Shown here piece by piece: positions 55,308-63,321 of a DNA stretch of 64,000 bases (within the stretch, counting starts at the first letter, position 1; each line of letters starts with the position of its first letter). The notes under the pieces are model-generated. The model was given only the letters and a program-made list of their open reading frames with translations. It did not search any database and had not been told where the DNA came from. Source of the stretch: UBA7960 sp964624065. Lineage in GTDB: Bacteria; Bacteroidota; Bacteroidia; Bacteroidales; UBA7960. A program made the translations under genes and the position numbers. The stretch covers positions 18,758-82,757 of the forward strand of contig CAZUWF010000007.1 of the NCBI GenBank assembly GCA_964624065.1. Reading direction: 5' to 3'.

Positions 55308-56014
55308 AATTTGAAGCTCCATTGGTTGGTGGAAAGCTTATACGCCGGTACAAGCGTTTCTTGGCTGATGTGGAGCTTGCAAGCGGTGATACAATAACCG
55401 CGCACTGCACCAACTCCGGAAGTATGAAATCGTGCCTCCAAATTGGTGCAGATGTTTTTTTGAGCCACAACCCCAAACCTGGTAGAAAAACAGCCTACAC
55501 GTGGGAAATGATAAAGGTAAACAATGAATGGATTGGAATAAATACTTCAATTCCAAATAAGTTTGCCCTCAATTACATCACCAAAGGAGCTATCCCCGGA
55601 TTGCATGGTTATGATGAAGTCAAAAGGGAGGTAACCTTCGGCAATAGTCGCATTGACATCTTGGCAGCCAAAGGTGATGAAAAATGCTTCATAGAAGTGA
55701 AAAATGTAACGCTGAACGAAGGCGGTGTTGCTATGTTTCCGGATGCTGTAACCACTAGAGGGCAAAAGCACTTGGACACTTTGGCTGAAGTGAAAAAATC
55801 CGGAATGCGGGCGGTGATGCTTTACATTATCCAAAGGTCGGACGTTGTGGGCTTTGCACCTGCTGCCCACATTGATCCCCATTACGCCCAAAAGCTCCAA
55901 AACGCAATGAGAAAGGGAGTGGAGGTAATACCATTGAGGGCAAGTGTTTCGCCAAAGGGAGTTTTTCCAGATAGGATTCTGCCTTTCTACAAAAGTTGGC
56001 AAAGCTTGGTTTAA
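55304..56014 (+). CDS. sfsA: SfsA family DNA-binding/nuclease protein
   Basis: 236 residues from the ATG at 55304, which overlaps the S9 stop. SfsA motifs include KRFLADVELASGDTITAHCTNSGSM, SHNPKPGRKTAYTWEMI, SRIDILAAKGDEKCFIEVKNVTL and MLYIIQRSDV. The family has a PD-(D/E)xK nuclease-like core with E-V-K here, and E. coli SfsA binds DNA and affects maltose gene expression; nuclease activity has been reported for some members. The link with the peptidase is only by coupling. Confidence 0.94.
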   Translation: MKFEAPLVGGKLIRRYKRFLADVELASGDTITAHCTNSGSMKSCLQIGADVFLSHNPKPGRKTAYTWEMIKVNNEWIGINTSIPNKFALNYITKGAIPGLHGYDEVKREVTFGNSRIDILAAKGDEKCFIEVKNVTLNEGGVAMFPDAVTTRGQKHLDTLAEVKKSGMRAVMLYIIQRSDVVGFAPAAHIDPHYAQKLQNAMRKGVEVIPLRASVSPKGVFPDRILPFYKSWQSLV

Positions 56015-56291
56015 AGTTAACACACCCACCGTAACCATCTAGTAAATAAATATTTGAAGCTTCTTAAACCTTTGATGTTATTTAATTATTCCATAGCAAA
56101 CAAATTGAGGGTAATACCCCACGATGTAAATTATGATTTGCCAGGCTTTGCTGTATTTGCAAGGATTCTTATGCCCTACCATACCAATTGTAACCAAAGA
56201 TGGAAAGTTCTATCACATTGTGTGCAAGAACCAACCCACCGGCATTTTTTCCAATTTTTGATTTGATAAAGGGATAGTATTGAAGGAAGCA

Positions 56292-56906
56292 ATGAAACGG
56301 GTTATGCGAAAGACAATCGTTTTGGTGGTTTTCATGATTGCATCGGGTGGTGCTGGTTCGCAACCCAATGTCACGGGTTTTTTATCAAACCATAACCGCG
56401 CAGGTTTTTTGATTGCCCACGCAACTCAGGAGCTTGGCCAGTTGGGCGTTGGCCAACAGGATCATTATCAGGCCGTTTTGCTGAAGTGGCAATATAATTG
56501 GGCCCTAACCAACTGGCAAAAGGGAGGGATCGAAATCATATTCCAGCCCCAGCTAAACTTTTCACGGGTTCAAACTAGTAATCTTGACGCTGATCTCCAA
56601 AAAGGCCTCGAGTTTGGAGTTAACATTGGAGTGCTGGCAAGGAAAAATCTTTTCCAAAACAAATCTGCCATTTATGCATTGATTTCTGCCGGACCTCACT
56701 TCATAACCAAATCAATTGAAACTCAAGCCAATGGATTCCTATTCGCCGACAACCTTGCAGCTGGTTTTTTGCAAAACATTTCATCAAGGACCTACCTCGA
56801 TTTTAGATTCGGATACCGGCATTTGAGCAATGCAGGCCTCAAACAACCAAATTGGGGGATTGATAATTGGGTAATTTCAATTGGAGTAAATCTGGAATTG
56901 AAGTAG
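56292..56906 (+). CDS. PagL-like acyloxyacyl hydrolase / lipid A deacylase
   Basis: 204 residues from the ATG at 56292 (56304 is also possible). After a signal peptide (MRKTIVLVVFMIASGG) comes a small beta-barrel-like sequence. Near the end, FRFGYRHLSNAGLKQPNWGIDNW corresponds to the PagL active-site stretch, with the His-x-Ser pair intact. Where Proteobacterial PagL has a catalytic Glu a few residues on, this has Asp or Asn (GIDN). PagL removes the 3-O acyl chain of lipid A in the outer membrane. Activity of this version is therefore uncertain, but location in the outer membrane is likely. Converges with the AraC-type regulator gene. Confidence 0.78.
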   Translation: MKRVMRKTIVLVVFMIASGGAGSQPNVTGFLSNHNRAGFLIAHATQELGQLGVGQQDHYQAVLLKWQYNWALTNWQKGGIEIIFQPQLNFSRVQTSNLDADLQKGLEFGVNIGVLARKNLFQNKSAIYALISAGPHFITKSIETQANGFLFADNLAAGFLQNISSRTYLDFRFGYRHLSNAGLKQPNWGIDNWVISIGVNLELK

Positions 56907-56914
56907 CCGGGCTG

Positions 56915-58081
56915 TCATAAAAGCTCGGCTTTCTCTTTGCAAGCCACAAGTTTCTCTCTAAACACGTGAAAGCTAACACCTTTCTCTTCGGCAAAGCAGC
57001 GGTAAAGTGATGACAATGACCCAAACCCCGATTCTTCAACCAAATCTTGATTTTTAATATAGGGGTTTCTTTGTAGTATTTCTTCCACTGCCTTTACCCG
57101 AAACGAATTAATTAGGTGCCTGAAATTTTTTCCGTAATATTTATTAATGATGTGCGACGCGTACGTTCTATTTGTGCCCAACATTCCGCTAACGTCCCAA
57201 ATTTTAAGGTTAGGATTTGAATATATCTTTTGTTCCTCCAGTAGGATCCAGATCTTTTGAGTCATTTTCTCATCTGTTAAATCCCTGATGCCAGGTTCTG
57301 TTTTAAACATCGCTTCCTTTTTTTCATCCATAGGTATTGCCTTGGTATTGGCCAGAAGTCCAAGCAAGCCGATGCAAAAAAGCATAATGCTAAACACAAT
57401 TGAAGGAAAAGCAAGTGATATTTCATTTAGGCTGAACCTTTCTCGTCCAACGATGGCCAAAACAACACTCGCGATAGAAGTAACTGCAAGAGTTATGTTG
57501 AAATAATGTATCCAACCTAGATTATTATCCTTTGGGTTTGAGTAATAATCTTTAAGTCTTTCCTTGCTTTTTGAAATTAACTGAAAGCTTTTTGCAAGAA
57601 AATAGACTACCTGAATGACAAACACAACCTTATAAAGGTCATAAGCCGCCGAAATGTGCCAAAATTGCCCCCCCCGCAGCGCAAATCCCTTCACGGGATT
57701 TTTCAAAAAATGCAGGTGCTCCTCGGGGGTTAAAAAAGCCACTGAAATTAAATAAAAAATAAAGACCGAAAAAGGAGCTGCAAGGTACTTCCAGTGTCTC
57801 TTTACAGAAAAAGAAAGGTCAACCGTAAGCAACCTAACATAAATGTGGTACAATGGATACACCAGCAATGAAGCCAGAATGGATATTGCGTCAATGTAAA
57901 GATATAACCAGAATTGTTGAGTAAAGTAAACTAGATGTGACAAGTAAACCACCAGAGCCACTAGCATGAATTTTCCCAAAAAACGCTTTGGGGCATTGTT
58001 ACTTTTTGGCAAGAAGTTCAAGACAACAGCCCAAAAGAATGTAACATATACCGGATTCAAAAGAAAAAAAACTTTTTCCAT
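56915..58081 (-). CDS. Membrane-anchored AraC-type transcription regulator
   Basis: 388 residues. Residues 1 to about 250 contain seven or eight hydrophobic helices (MEKVFFLLNPVYVTFFWAVV through IVFSIMLFCIGLLGLLA). A linker leads to a C-terminal AraC helix-turn-helix pair (about 285-388: IWDVSGMLGTNRTYASHIIN, NSFRVKAVEEILQRNPYIK, ESGFGSLSSLYRCFAEEKG). Such 7TM-AraC proteins are common in Bacteroidota and presumably sense an envelope or external signal. It is divergent from the secreted-protein genes at 58412, and a direct repeat lies between them, so it probably controls that operon. Its own promoter is at 58188-58219. Confidence 0.88.
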   Translation of the reverse strand: MEKVFFLLNPVYVTFFWAVVLNFLPKSNNAPKRFLGKFMLVALVVYLSHLVYFTQQFWLYLYIDAISILASLLVYPLYHIYVRLLTVDLSFSVKRHWKYLAAPFSVFIFYLISVAFLTPEEHLHFLKNPVKGFALRGGQFWHISAAYDLYKVVFVIQVVYFLAKSFQLISKSKERLKDYYSNPKDNNLGWIHYFNITLAVTSIASVVLAIVGRERFSLNEISLAFPSIVFSIMLFCIGLLGLLANTKAIPMDEKKEAMFKTEPGIRDLTDEKMTQKIWILLEEQKIYSNPNLKIWDVSGMLGTNRTYASHIINKYYGKNFRHLINSFRVKAVEEILQRNPYIKNQDLVEESGFGSLSSLYRCFAEEKGVSFHVFREKLVACKEKAELL

Positions 58082-58187
58082 TTAATCAAAAGCCTTTAGC
58101 TGCTCCATATAATTTTAAAACAAACACTCCTAGCGAAAAAAAAGGAAAATTACTGCCATAAGGGGTTCATAAAAACCCTCCTCCTAG

Positions 58188-58219
58188 CAAAGGTATGGTC
58201 TTTTGCTGACAAATTCAAA
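58188..58219 (-). promoter_or_regulatory. Promoter for the AraC-type regulator gene
   Basis: On the minus strand TTTG (58219-58216), a 20-bp spacer, then TACCTTTG (58195-58188): exact TTTG-N20-TAnnTTTG. The start would lie near 58180, leaving a leader of about 100 nt. Confidence 0.65.
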
Positions 58220-58294
58220 ATTTTGATTTCCAAAGAATGCTTGCAAACAAGAAAACAATTACGCTTAAGGCACTCCTGCATTCACAACAATCTT

Positions 58295-58333
58295 ACGTTT
58301 TGAAGATATATTTTTACGATTTGAAGATATATT
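58295..58333 (+). repeat. Two-copy 18-bp direct repeat, candidate AraC-type operator
   Basis: ACGTTTTGAAGATATATT at 58295-58312 and ACGATTTGAAGATATATT at 58316-58333 match at 17 of 18 positions. They are in the same orientation and start 21 bp apart, two turns of the helix, the classic layout for AraC-family binding. They lie in the divergent region between the regulator gene and the secreted-protein operon, just upstream of the latter's -7 box. Confidence 0.75.
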
Positions 58334-58348
58334 GCTTTGGGTAGGCAT

Positions 58349-58356
58349 TAACTTTG
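58349..58356 (+). promoter_or_regulatory. -7 box for the secreted-protein operon
   Basis: TAACTTTG, an exact TAnnTTTG, 15 bp downstream of the direct repeat. The expected -33 position is occupied by the second repeat copy (its TTTG lies 25 bp up, too far), so an activator is probably needed in place of a proper -33. The leader to the ATG at 58412 would be about 50 nt. Confidence 0.6.
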
Positions 58357-58411
58357 AACGATAAAACAGAATTGTTTAATTCTTTCCACATCACCCCCCA
58401 AAAAAACAATT

Positions 58412-59434
58412 ATGAAAGGAAAAATCTACATTATGGCTCTCTTGCCAATGATTATGGCAACATTTGCCGCCAATGCCCAAAATTTCGTGGCATTGCATTC
58501 GGCCACCGGGGTAACCCACCACGGCGGAACCCTGGGATTTAGAAACGCGTACATCGCCGCAAACTCAGGCGATACCATTTACCTGCCGGGAGGGCAATTC
58601 ATTGCCCCCGATTCCATTGCAAAAACCCTATACGTGATTGGTGTTGGCCACCACCCCGGCTTCACCCAGGCCACCAACAAAACTTTCGTTACGGGCGATT
58701 TGAGGATTAACCCGGGTGCTACAAACTCCTACTTCGAAGGAATTCATTTTGCACACAGGGTAACTTTCAAAGAAAACCGGCCAATCAACAACGTTATGTT
58801 CAGAAGATGCAGGATTGACGGCGAGATTGCAATTAGAGGAACCCGAACCACCCCAAGCTTGAACACCCAGTTTTTAGAGTGCGTAATTGCCACAACCAAT
58901 ACTTGGCTAAGAGGCCATAATGCACTAGGTATGGTTGTATCCAACTGCATAATCAGCTTTTATGGGTTTGAGCAACTCCAATCATCATTGATAGCCAATA
59001 ACGTGTTCATAAGAACAGCCGGGTGGCTTTTGGAAAACTGTTCCAACAACATTGTAAGGAACAACATTATTAGGAACGACTTTTTTTGGGCAGGAACGGG
59101 CAATTTAATCACAAACAATGTTTTCTTCAGATCCCAGTCAGCCCCTACGGGCAACACTTTTTACGATAACTTTGTAAATGTAGCCCTGACAAATTTTTTC
59201 GAAAGTTATGACAGTAGCATTGAGTTTTCGTACGCTCATGACCTCCGCCTCAAAAATCCACAAAATTTTGTTGGCACCGATGGCAAGCAGGTGGGTATTT
59301 TCGGAGGGTTGTACCCATTCAAGGCGGGCTCCGTGCCCTTTATACCGCGCATAATTTCCAGGTCAATATCTACCTCCATTGACGCCAATGGCAAGGTTCA
59401 GGTTCAGATTCAGGTGGCGGCACAAGGCGAGTAA
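58412..59434 (+). CDS. Secreted beta-helix-like protein
   Basis: 340 residues with a signal peptide (MKGKIYIMALLPMIMATFAANA, cleaved before QNFVALHS). The mature part contains runs such as NVMFRRCRIDGEIAIRG, NTQFLECVIATTNTW, MVVSNCIISFYGFEQL, LIANNVFIRTAGWLLENC and NNIVRNNIIRNDFFW, the spacing of a right-handed parallel beta-helix. No catalytic pectate-lyase residues are recognisable and there is no T9SS C-terminal domain. It is followed after 24 bp by the large T9SS protein and shares its promoter. Probably a surface or periplasmic carbohydrate-related or structural protein; function unknown. Confidence 0.75.
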   Translation: MKGKIYIMALLPMIMATFAANAQNFVALHSATGVTHHGGTLGFRNAYIAANSGDTIYLPGGQFIAPDSIAKTLYVIGVGHHPGFTQATNKTFVTGDLRINPGATNSYFEGIHFAHRVTFKENRPINNVMFRRCRIDGEIAIRGTRTTPSLNTQFLECVIATTNTWLRGHNALGMVVSNCIISFYGFEQLQSSLIANNVFIRTAGWLLENCSNNIVRNNIIRNDFFWAGTGNLITNNVFFRSQSAPTGNTFYDNFVNVALTNFFESYDSSIEFSYAHDLRLKNPQNFVGTDGKQVGIFGGLYPFKAGSVPFIPRIISRSISTSIDANGKVQVQIQVAAQGE

Positions 59435-59458
59435 ACAAACCGCAAATTTCCACCAAAA

Positions 59459-62400
59459 ATGAAAAACAAAATATTTTGGTTCATTTTGTTTGCGGGTATG
59501 CTTGGTGCGTCGTGGGCCCAAACAAAAACCATCGTGGCCTACCAGTACTGGTACGATGGTAATTATGCCGCACGGACCACCGTGGCGGTATCGGCTGTAG
59601 ATACCCTGAGGCTGAACGTTGGATTACCCGTAAACGGATTGCAGGATGGTATGGTTCACTTGCTCCATATTAGATTCAAGGACAATACCGGTCATTGGAG
59701 TGCCACGCAAACTCAAATGATTAACAATGCTCAACCACTGGTGAGCGAGTACCAATACTGGTACGATGGAATTGCCCCTACCTTGGCAACTGTGCCTGCA
59801 ACTCAACTTCTAACCCTAAATGTTCCCTTACCTGCACCTGTTGGCGGGTTTGGGCCTTACAATTCTTTAAACATAAGATTCAAGGATAACCGCGGCAATT
59901 GGAGTCCAACCCTATCGTCAAACGTTTGGAACCACCACCCCGAGCTGGCTACGATTGAATATTGGCTCAACCAAAGCTACCATCAAAGAATTAGCCAACC
60001 AGTGGGCACGCAAACCATTACGCTTAACCAAGCTCTGGAATTACCGCCACTAAACCCCGGTATGGCTCAAAACCTGAACATACGCTTCAAGGACAAAACC
60101 GGCAACTATTCGCCAACCCACACAAGCCAACTTTGGAATCCGGGCCACACTCTTGCCTCCTACGAATTTTGGCTCGACAGGAAGTTTTCAAGAATTTACG
60201 AGGGAGAAATGGATGGCCAACCAACCCAAAACTGGTTTTACGAGTTTGATTTAGACCACCACAACAGGTTCGATTCACTGCATGTAAGGTTCAAGGATTC
60301 CAAAGGAAACCCAAGCGGAACCCTAAGCCTGGCATCTCCGCCCCCCATTGCCAATTATTACTTTGTAAAAGACCGCTACCGGGTAAGTTTCAACAACACC
60401 TCGCTGCTTGCAACCAGCTTCAAGTGGTTGTTTGGCGATGGTAGGGAAAGCACTCTGGTAAACCCCTCGCACCAGTTTGCAGACCCCGGCGAGTGGGAGG
60501 TTTGTCTGGTGGCAACGAATAGATCGGGCAAGGATACTCTTTGCCAGTACGTAAGCATAAGGGGAATACAATCGGTCTTGCCCGGCAAGGTGGGTAACGG
60601 TGGGGAAGCCACCTTAACCATTGTAGGCGGCGGCCTAACTCCCAACGCCATTGTTACCCTCGAAGGGAGTGGCCTTCCAACCCTTACTGCTACTGAGGTT
60701 TACTTGAATTCGCCCGGTAGGCTCATGGCCAGGTTCAACCTTTCCGGTAAGCAAGTTGGCCTCTACAACCTTAAGGTGGTTTTGCCCGATGCTGTTATGG
60801 TAAGGCAAGGCGCCGTGGAAATTGAGGAAGCTATTCCCGTTGAGTTTTACGCCGATATTTCAGGAAGGGATGTGGTACTTGTAAACCGCTGGCAAACCTA
60901 CACAGTCAACTACGGAAACCTGGGGAACAACGACCTTGAGGTGGCACCATTGTGGATCGTGGTGTCAGATATCCCCGGCCTCGAAATCAAGTTTTTATCC
61001 AAAACCATAGGTCTTCCCCTAAATCCCGATCCAACCTGGTTGGCTATTGCTGATTCCATAAAGCCTTGGTTTTCCATTGACAGCCTTGGCCCGAACCCAT
61101 TCAAAGGCAGGGTTTACCCGCTTTTTATACCTCGTTTGGCTGCCAATGAGGCCGGAAGTTTTACCGTAAGGGTAAAATCCCCTTCCGCCTTTAGGGTAAC
61201 CACTTGGGTCAACCCCGACTGGTACGTTGACACCAAGCTTTCGGAATACCAGAGATGTATAATGTGGGCGCAAGCAACCGCACTTGCCAATGGTCTGGTT
61301 TCACTTTTGTCAGACCAAATTCCTGGAGCAGATTGTGTTGCCGGGATAGGCCTTGCCCTAATGTCATACGACTACGACAACGCCTCTCTGGGCAGTGCGG
61401 TTTACTCCATATCACGGGCAGCAATTGAGTGCGTACTTGACCTAGGAGGCCAAATTCCCATAATAAAGGCTTATTCACTTGTCAAAGAAATATATAAGCT
61501 GGCCACCAACATTTACGATAACTACGAGGCAGTCCAGGCTTGCAAGAATAAGTTCAAGCAAGAAAAACCCAAGGACAAGGAGATTCAAATTGTTACATCA
61601 TGGGATCCAAACGAAATTGTTGGACCTGTTGGATTTAACGATGCACGGTACAACCACGACTACATACGGTATCCATACCAGATCTATTTCGAAAACCTGT
61701 CCACGGCCACCGCACCCGCTCAAGAGGTTTTTGTATATGATACCCTTGATAGGAACAAGTTCGACTTGTCAACCTTCGAACTGGGAAATATCTCTTTTTC
61801 CAACACTATGGTTTACGTTCCGGCCGGCCTCAAAGAATACAGCACCGATATTGATATGCGACCGGCAAAAAACATAATTTTGCGAATAAATGCCTGGCTG
61901 GACCAGGATGCTGGGGTGGCAAATTGGGTATTTGCATCATTTGACCCAGCCACCATGGACCTAACTGAAGATCCATTTGGTGGGTTCCTGCCTCCCAACG
62001 TTAACAGCCCCGAAGGTGAGGGTTACGTCTCTTTCTCAATTGACCTGGTACCAAATCAACCCCACAACTCTCGAATACCCAACAAGGCAACAATTGTCTT
62101 TGACCTCAACCAACCTATTGTAACCAACACCTGGGTAAACTCCATTGACAGGCTGCCTCCGGTAAGCTCGGTCAATCCGCTTCCGGCGCAAAACAATGGT
62201 CTTTCGGTTGAGGTAAGCTGGGGAGGAAGTGATGCCAATAGTGGTTTGGATAATTTTTCGATCTATTACAGCAAAAACGGGGCTGCGCCTCAACTGTGGA
62301 TCCTGGAAACCAAGAAACTTTCGGCAATATTTGAAGGCGAAGTGGGAAGCACTTACCGGTTTTATTCATTGGCTTCTGATATGCTTGGCAACTCTGAGGT

Positions 62401-62725
62401 TTTCAATGGTATATACCAAGCCACCACCACGCTTAATACCTTCGTTTCGGTAACCGAAAATCCTTTCGTGCCGTTCTTCCGTATTTATCCGAATCCCGCC
62501 AAAGATAATTTAACCGTTTCGTTCCAACACATTGAGCCGGGCTTGGTCGAAATTTCTATGTTGGATATAATTGGTCGCAGGATACAGCACCACAAATTGA
62601 ATGTTTCGGGCAATGATATTGTGCAACTTCCAATTAACCTTTCATCGCTCCCAAGCGGTAGTTACGTTATAAGCCTCAAGTCAAGCAAAACCATCATTAA
62701 CCAACTTACGATTATCCAAAAATAA
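59459..62725 (+). CDS. Large T9SS-exported protein with four tandem repeats and a PKD domain
   Basis: 1088 residues. Signal peptide 1-20 (SWA before QTKT). Residues about 25-295 hold four 65-70-residue repeats, each opening with (Y/E)-YW(Y/L)(D/N) and closing with L-x-(I/V)RFKD-x-x-G-x-(W/Y/P)S (for example YQYWYDG near 28 and 98, IEYWLNQ near 166, YEFWLDR near 235). Residues 300-367 form a PKD domain (FKWLFGDGRESTLVNPSHQF). A domain beginning SWDPNEIVGPVGF near residue 718 and an Ig-like region follow. The C-terminus FRIYPNPAKDNLTVSF...SGSYVISLKSS is a type A T9SS sorting signal, so it is moved across the outer membrane and attached or released. Likely a cell-surface adhesin or scaffold; no enzyme domain is seen. 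Confidence 0.85.
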   Translation: MKNKIFWFILFAGMLGASWAQTKTIVAYQYWYDGNYAARTTVAVSAVDTLRLNVGLPVNGLQDGMVHLLHIRFKDNTGHWSATQTQMINNAQPLVSEYQYWYDGIAPTLATVPATQLLTLNVPLPAPVGGFGPYNSLNIRFKDNRGNWSPTLSSNVWNHHPELATIEYWLNQSYHQRISQPVGTQTITLNQALELPPLNPGMAQNLNIRFKDKTGNYSPTHTSQLWNPGHTLASYEFWLDRKFSRIYEGEMDGQPTQNWFYEFDLDHHNRFDSLHVRFKDSKGNPSGTLSLASPPPIANYYFVKDRYRVSFNNTSLLATSFKWLFGDGRESTLVNPSHQFADPGEWEVCLVATNRSGKDTLCQYVSIRGIQSVLPGKVGNGGEATLTIVGGGLTPNAIVTLEGSGLPTLTATEVYLNSPGRLMARFNLSGKQVGLYNLKVVLPDAVMVRQGAVEIEEAIPVEFYADISGRDVVLVNRWQTYTVNYGNLGNNDLEVAPLWIVVSDIPGLEIKFLSKTIGLPLNPDPTWLAIADSIKPWFSIDSLGPNPFKGRVYPLFIPRLAANEAGSFTVRVKSPSAFRVTTWVNPDWYVDTKLSEYQRCIMWAQATALANGLVSLLSDQIPGADCVAGIGLALMSYDYDNASLGSAVYSISRAAIECVLDLGGQIPIIKAYSLVKEIYKLATNIYDNYEAVQACKNKFKQEKPKDKEIQIVTSWDPNEIVGPVGFNDARYNHDYIRYPYQIYFENLSTATAPAQEVFVYDTLDRNKFDLSTFELGNISFSNTMVYVPAGLKEYSTDIDMRPAKNIILRINAWLDQDAGVANWVFASFDPATMDLTEDPFGGFLPPNVNSPEGEGYVSFSIDLVPNQPHNSRIPNKATIVFDLNQPIVTNTWVNSIDRLPPVSSVNPLPAQNNGLSVEVSWGGSDANSGLDNFSIYYSKNGAAPQLWILETKKLSAIFEGEVGSTYRFYSLASDMLGNSEVFNGIYQATTTLNTFVSVTENPFVPFFRIYPNPAKDNLTVSFQHIEPGLVEISMLDIIGRRIQHHKLNVSGNDIVQLPINLSSLPSGSYVISLKSSKTIINQLTIIQK

Positions 62726-62746
62726 CTTGGTTCCAACCAATGCGTC

Positions 62747-62797
62747 AAACCTTACCACCCCAAGTAGCCTCTTGTTCGGGTGGTAGGGTTTGTTTTT
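62747..62797 (+). terminator. Terminator after the T9SS protein gene
   Basis: AAACCTTACCACCC (62747-62760) pairs with GGGTGGTAGGGTTT (62778-62791) over 14 bp with a single G-U pair; loop 17 nt; then GTTTTTG. It lies 22 bp after the stop and protects the downstream riboswitch region from read-through. Confidence 0.85.
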
Positions 62798-62913
62798 GGG
62801 CACAAAAGCAGCCTTCTACCTGAAAAAGCTTGAGATTAATTTCAAAACGGTTCAAGGAATTACCAAACCTTTTTCCTTAACAATAGAAATAAATAGTTAG
62901 CTTTGCACCCTGA

Positions 62914-63083
62914 TTCGGTTCATTGTTTGATTAAAAGGGAATCCCGTGCAATTCGGGAACTATCCCCGTAGCTGTAATCCCGTCCCTATTATTTTGGGGG
63001 AAGTGTTTTGGACAAGTTTGCCACTGTTTGCCGCCCGGCGAATGGGAAGGCGTCGAAAACCGGGAAAGTCAGAAGACCTGCCG
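62914..63083 (+). ncRNA. Cobalamin riboswitch
   Basis: All the usual conserved pieces appear in order: TAAAAGGGAAtcCCGTGCAAttCGGGAAC (62931 on), CCCGTAGCTGTAATCCCG (the B12 box precursor and core), a variable arm, GCCACTG, GAATGGGAAGGCG, and AGTCAGAAGACCTGCCG near 63068-63083. The closing stem pairs CGG at about 62916 with CCG at 63081-63083. It binds adenosyl- or methylcobalamin and should turn off the following gene when B12 is plentiful. An unusually long stretch of about 240 nt lies between the aptamer and the ATG. Confidence 0.95.
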
Positions 63084-63321
63084 AAAATGGTATTTCGTAG
63101 CTTTCGGGTTGAAAGGCGATGGGATAGGGTTAAAACCCTTTCATTTCATCACCACACAATTTTTTGGTTTTCACATATGGTGTAATAAACCTCGGTGAAA
63201 AGGTTTGCCGGATAGCCCGTAAAACCTAGCCGCCTTTTGGCGCAAAACAAATTTAAACCGATTTTTACAATGTGGTGCCGAGTTTTGAGATTAGCTTCAC
63301 CACGGTTTCAATTCTTGAATT

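Noticed and set aside
62946..63185. A 79-codon frame over the region before btuF
   Set aside because: It lies across the cobalamin riboswitch, whose conserved RNA elements explain the sequence; the peptide has no family-like features.
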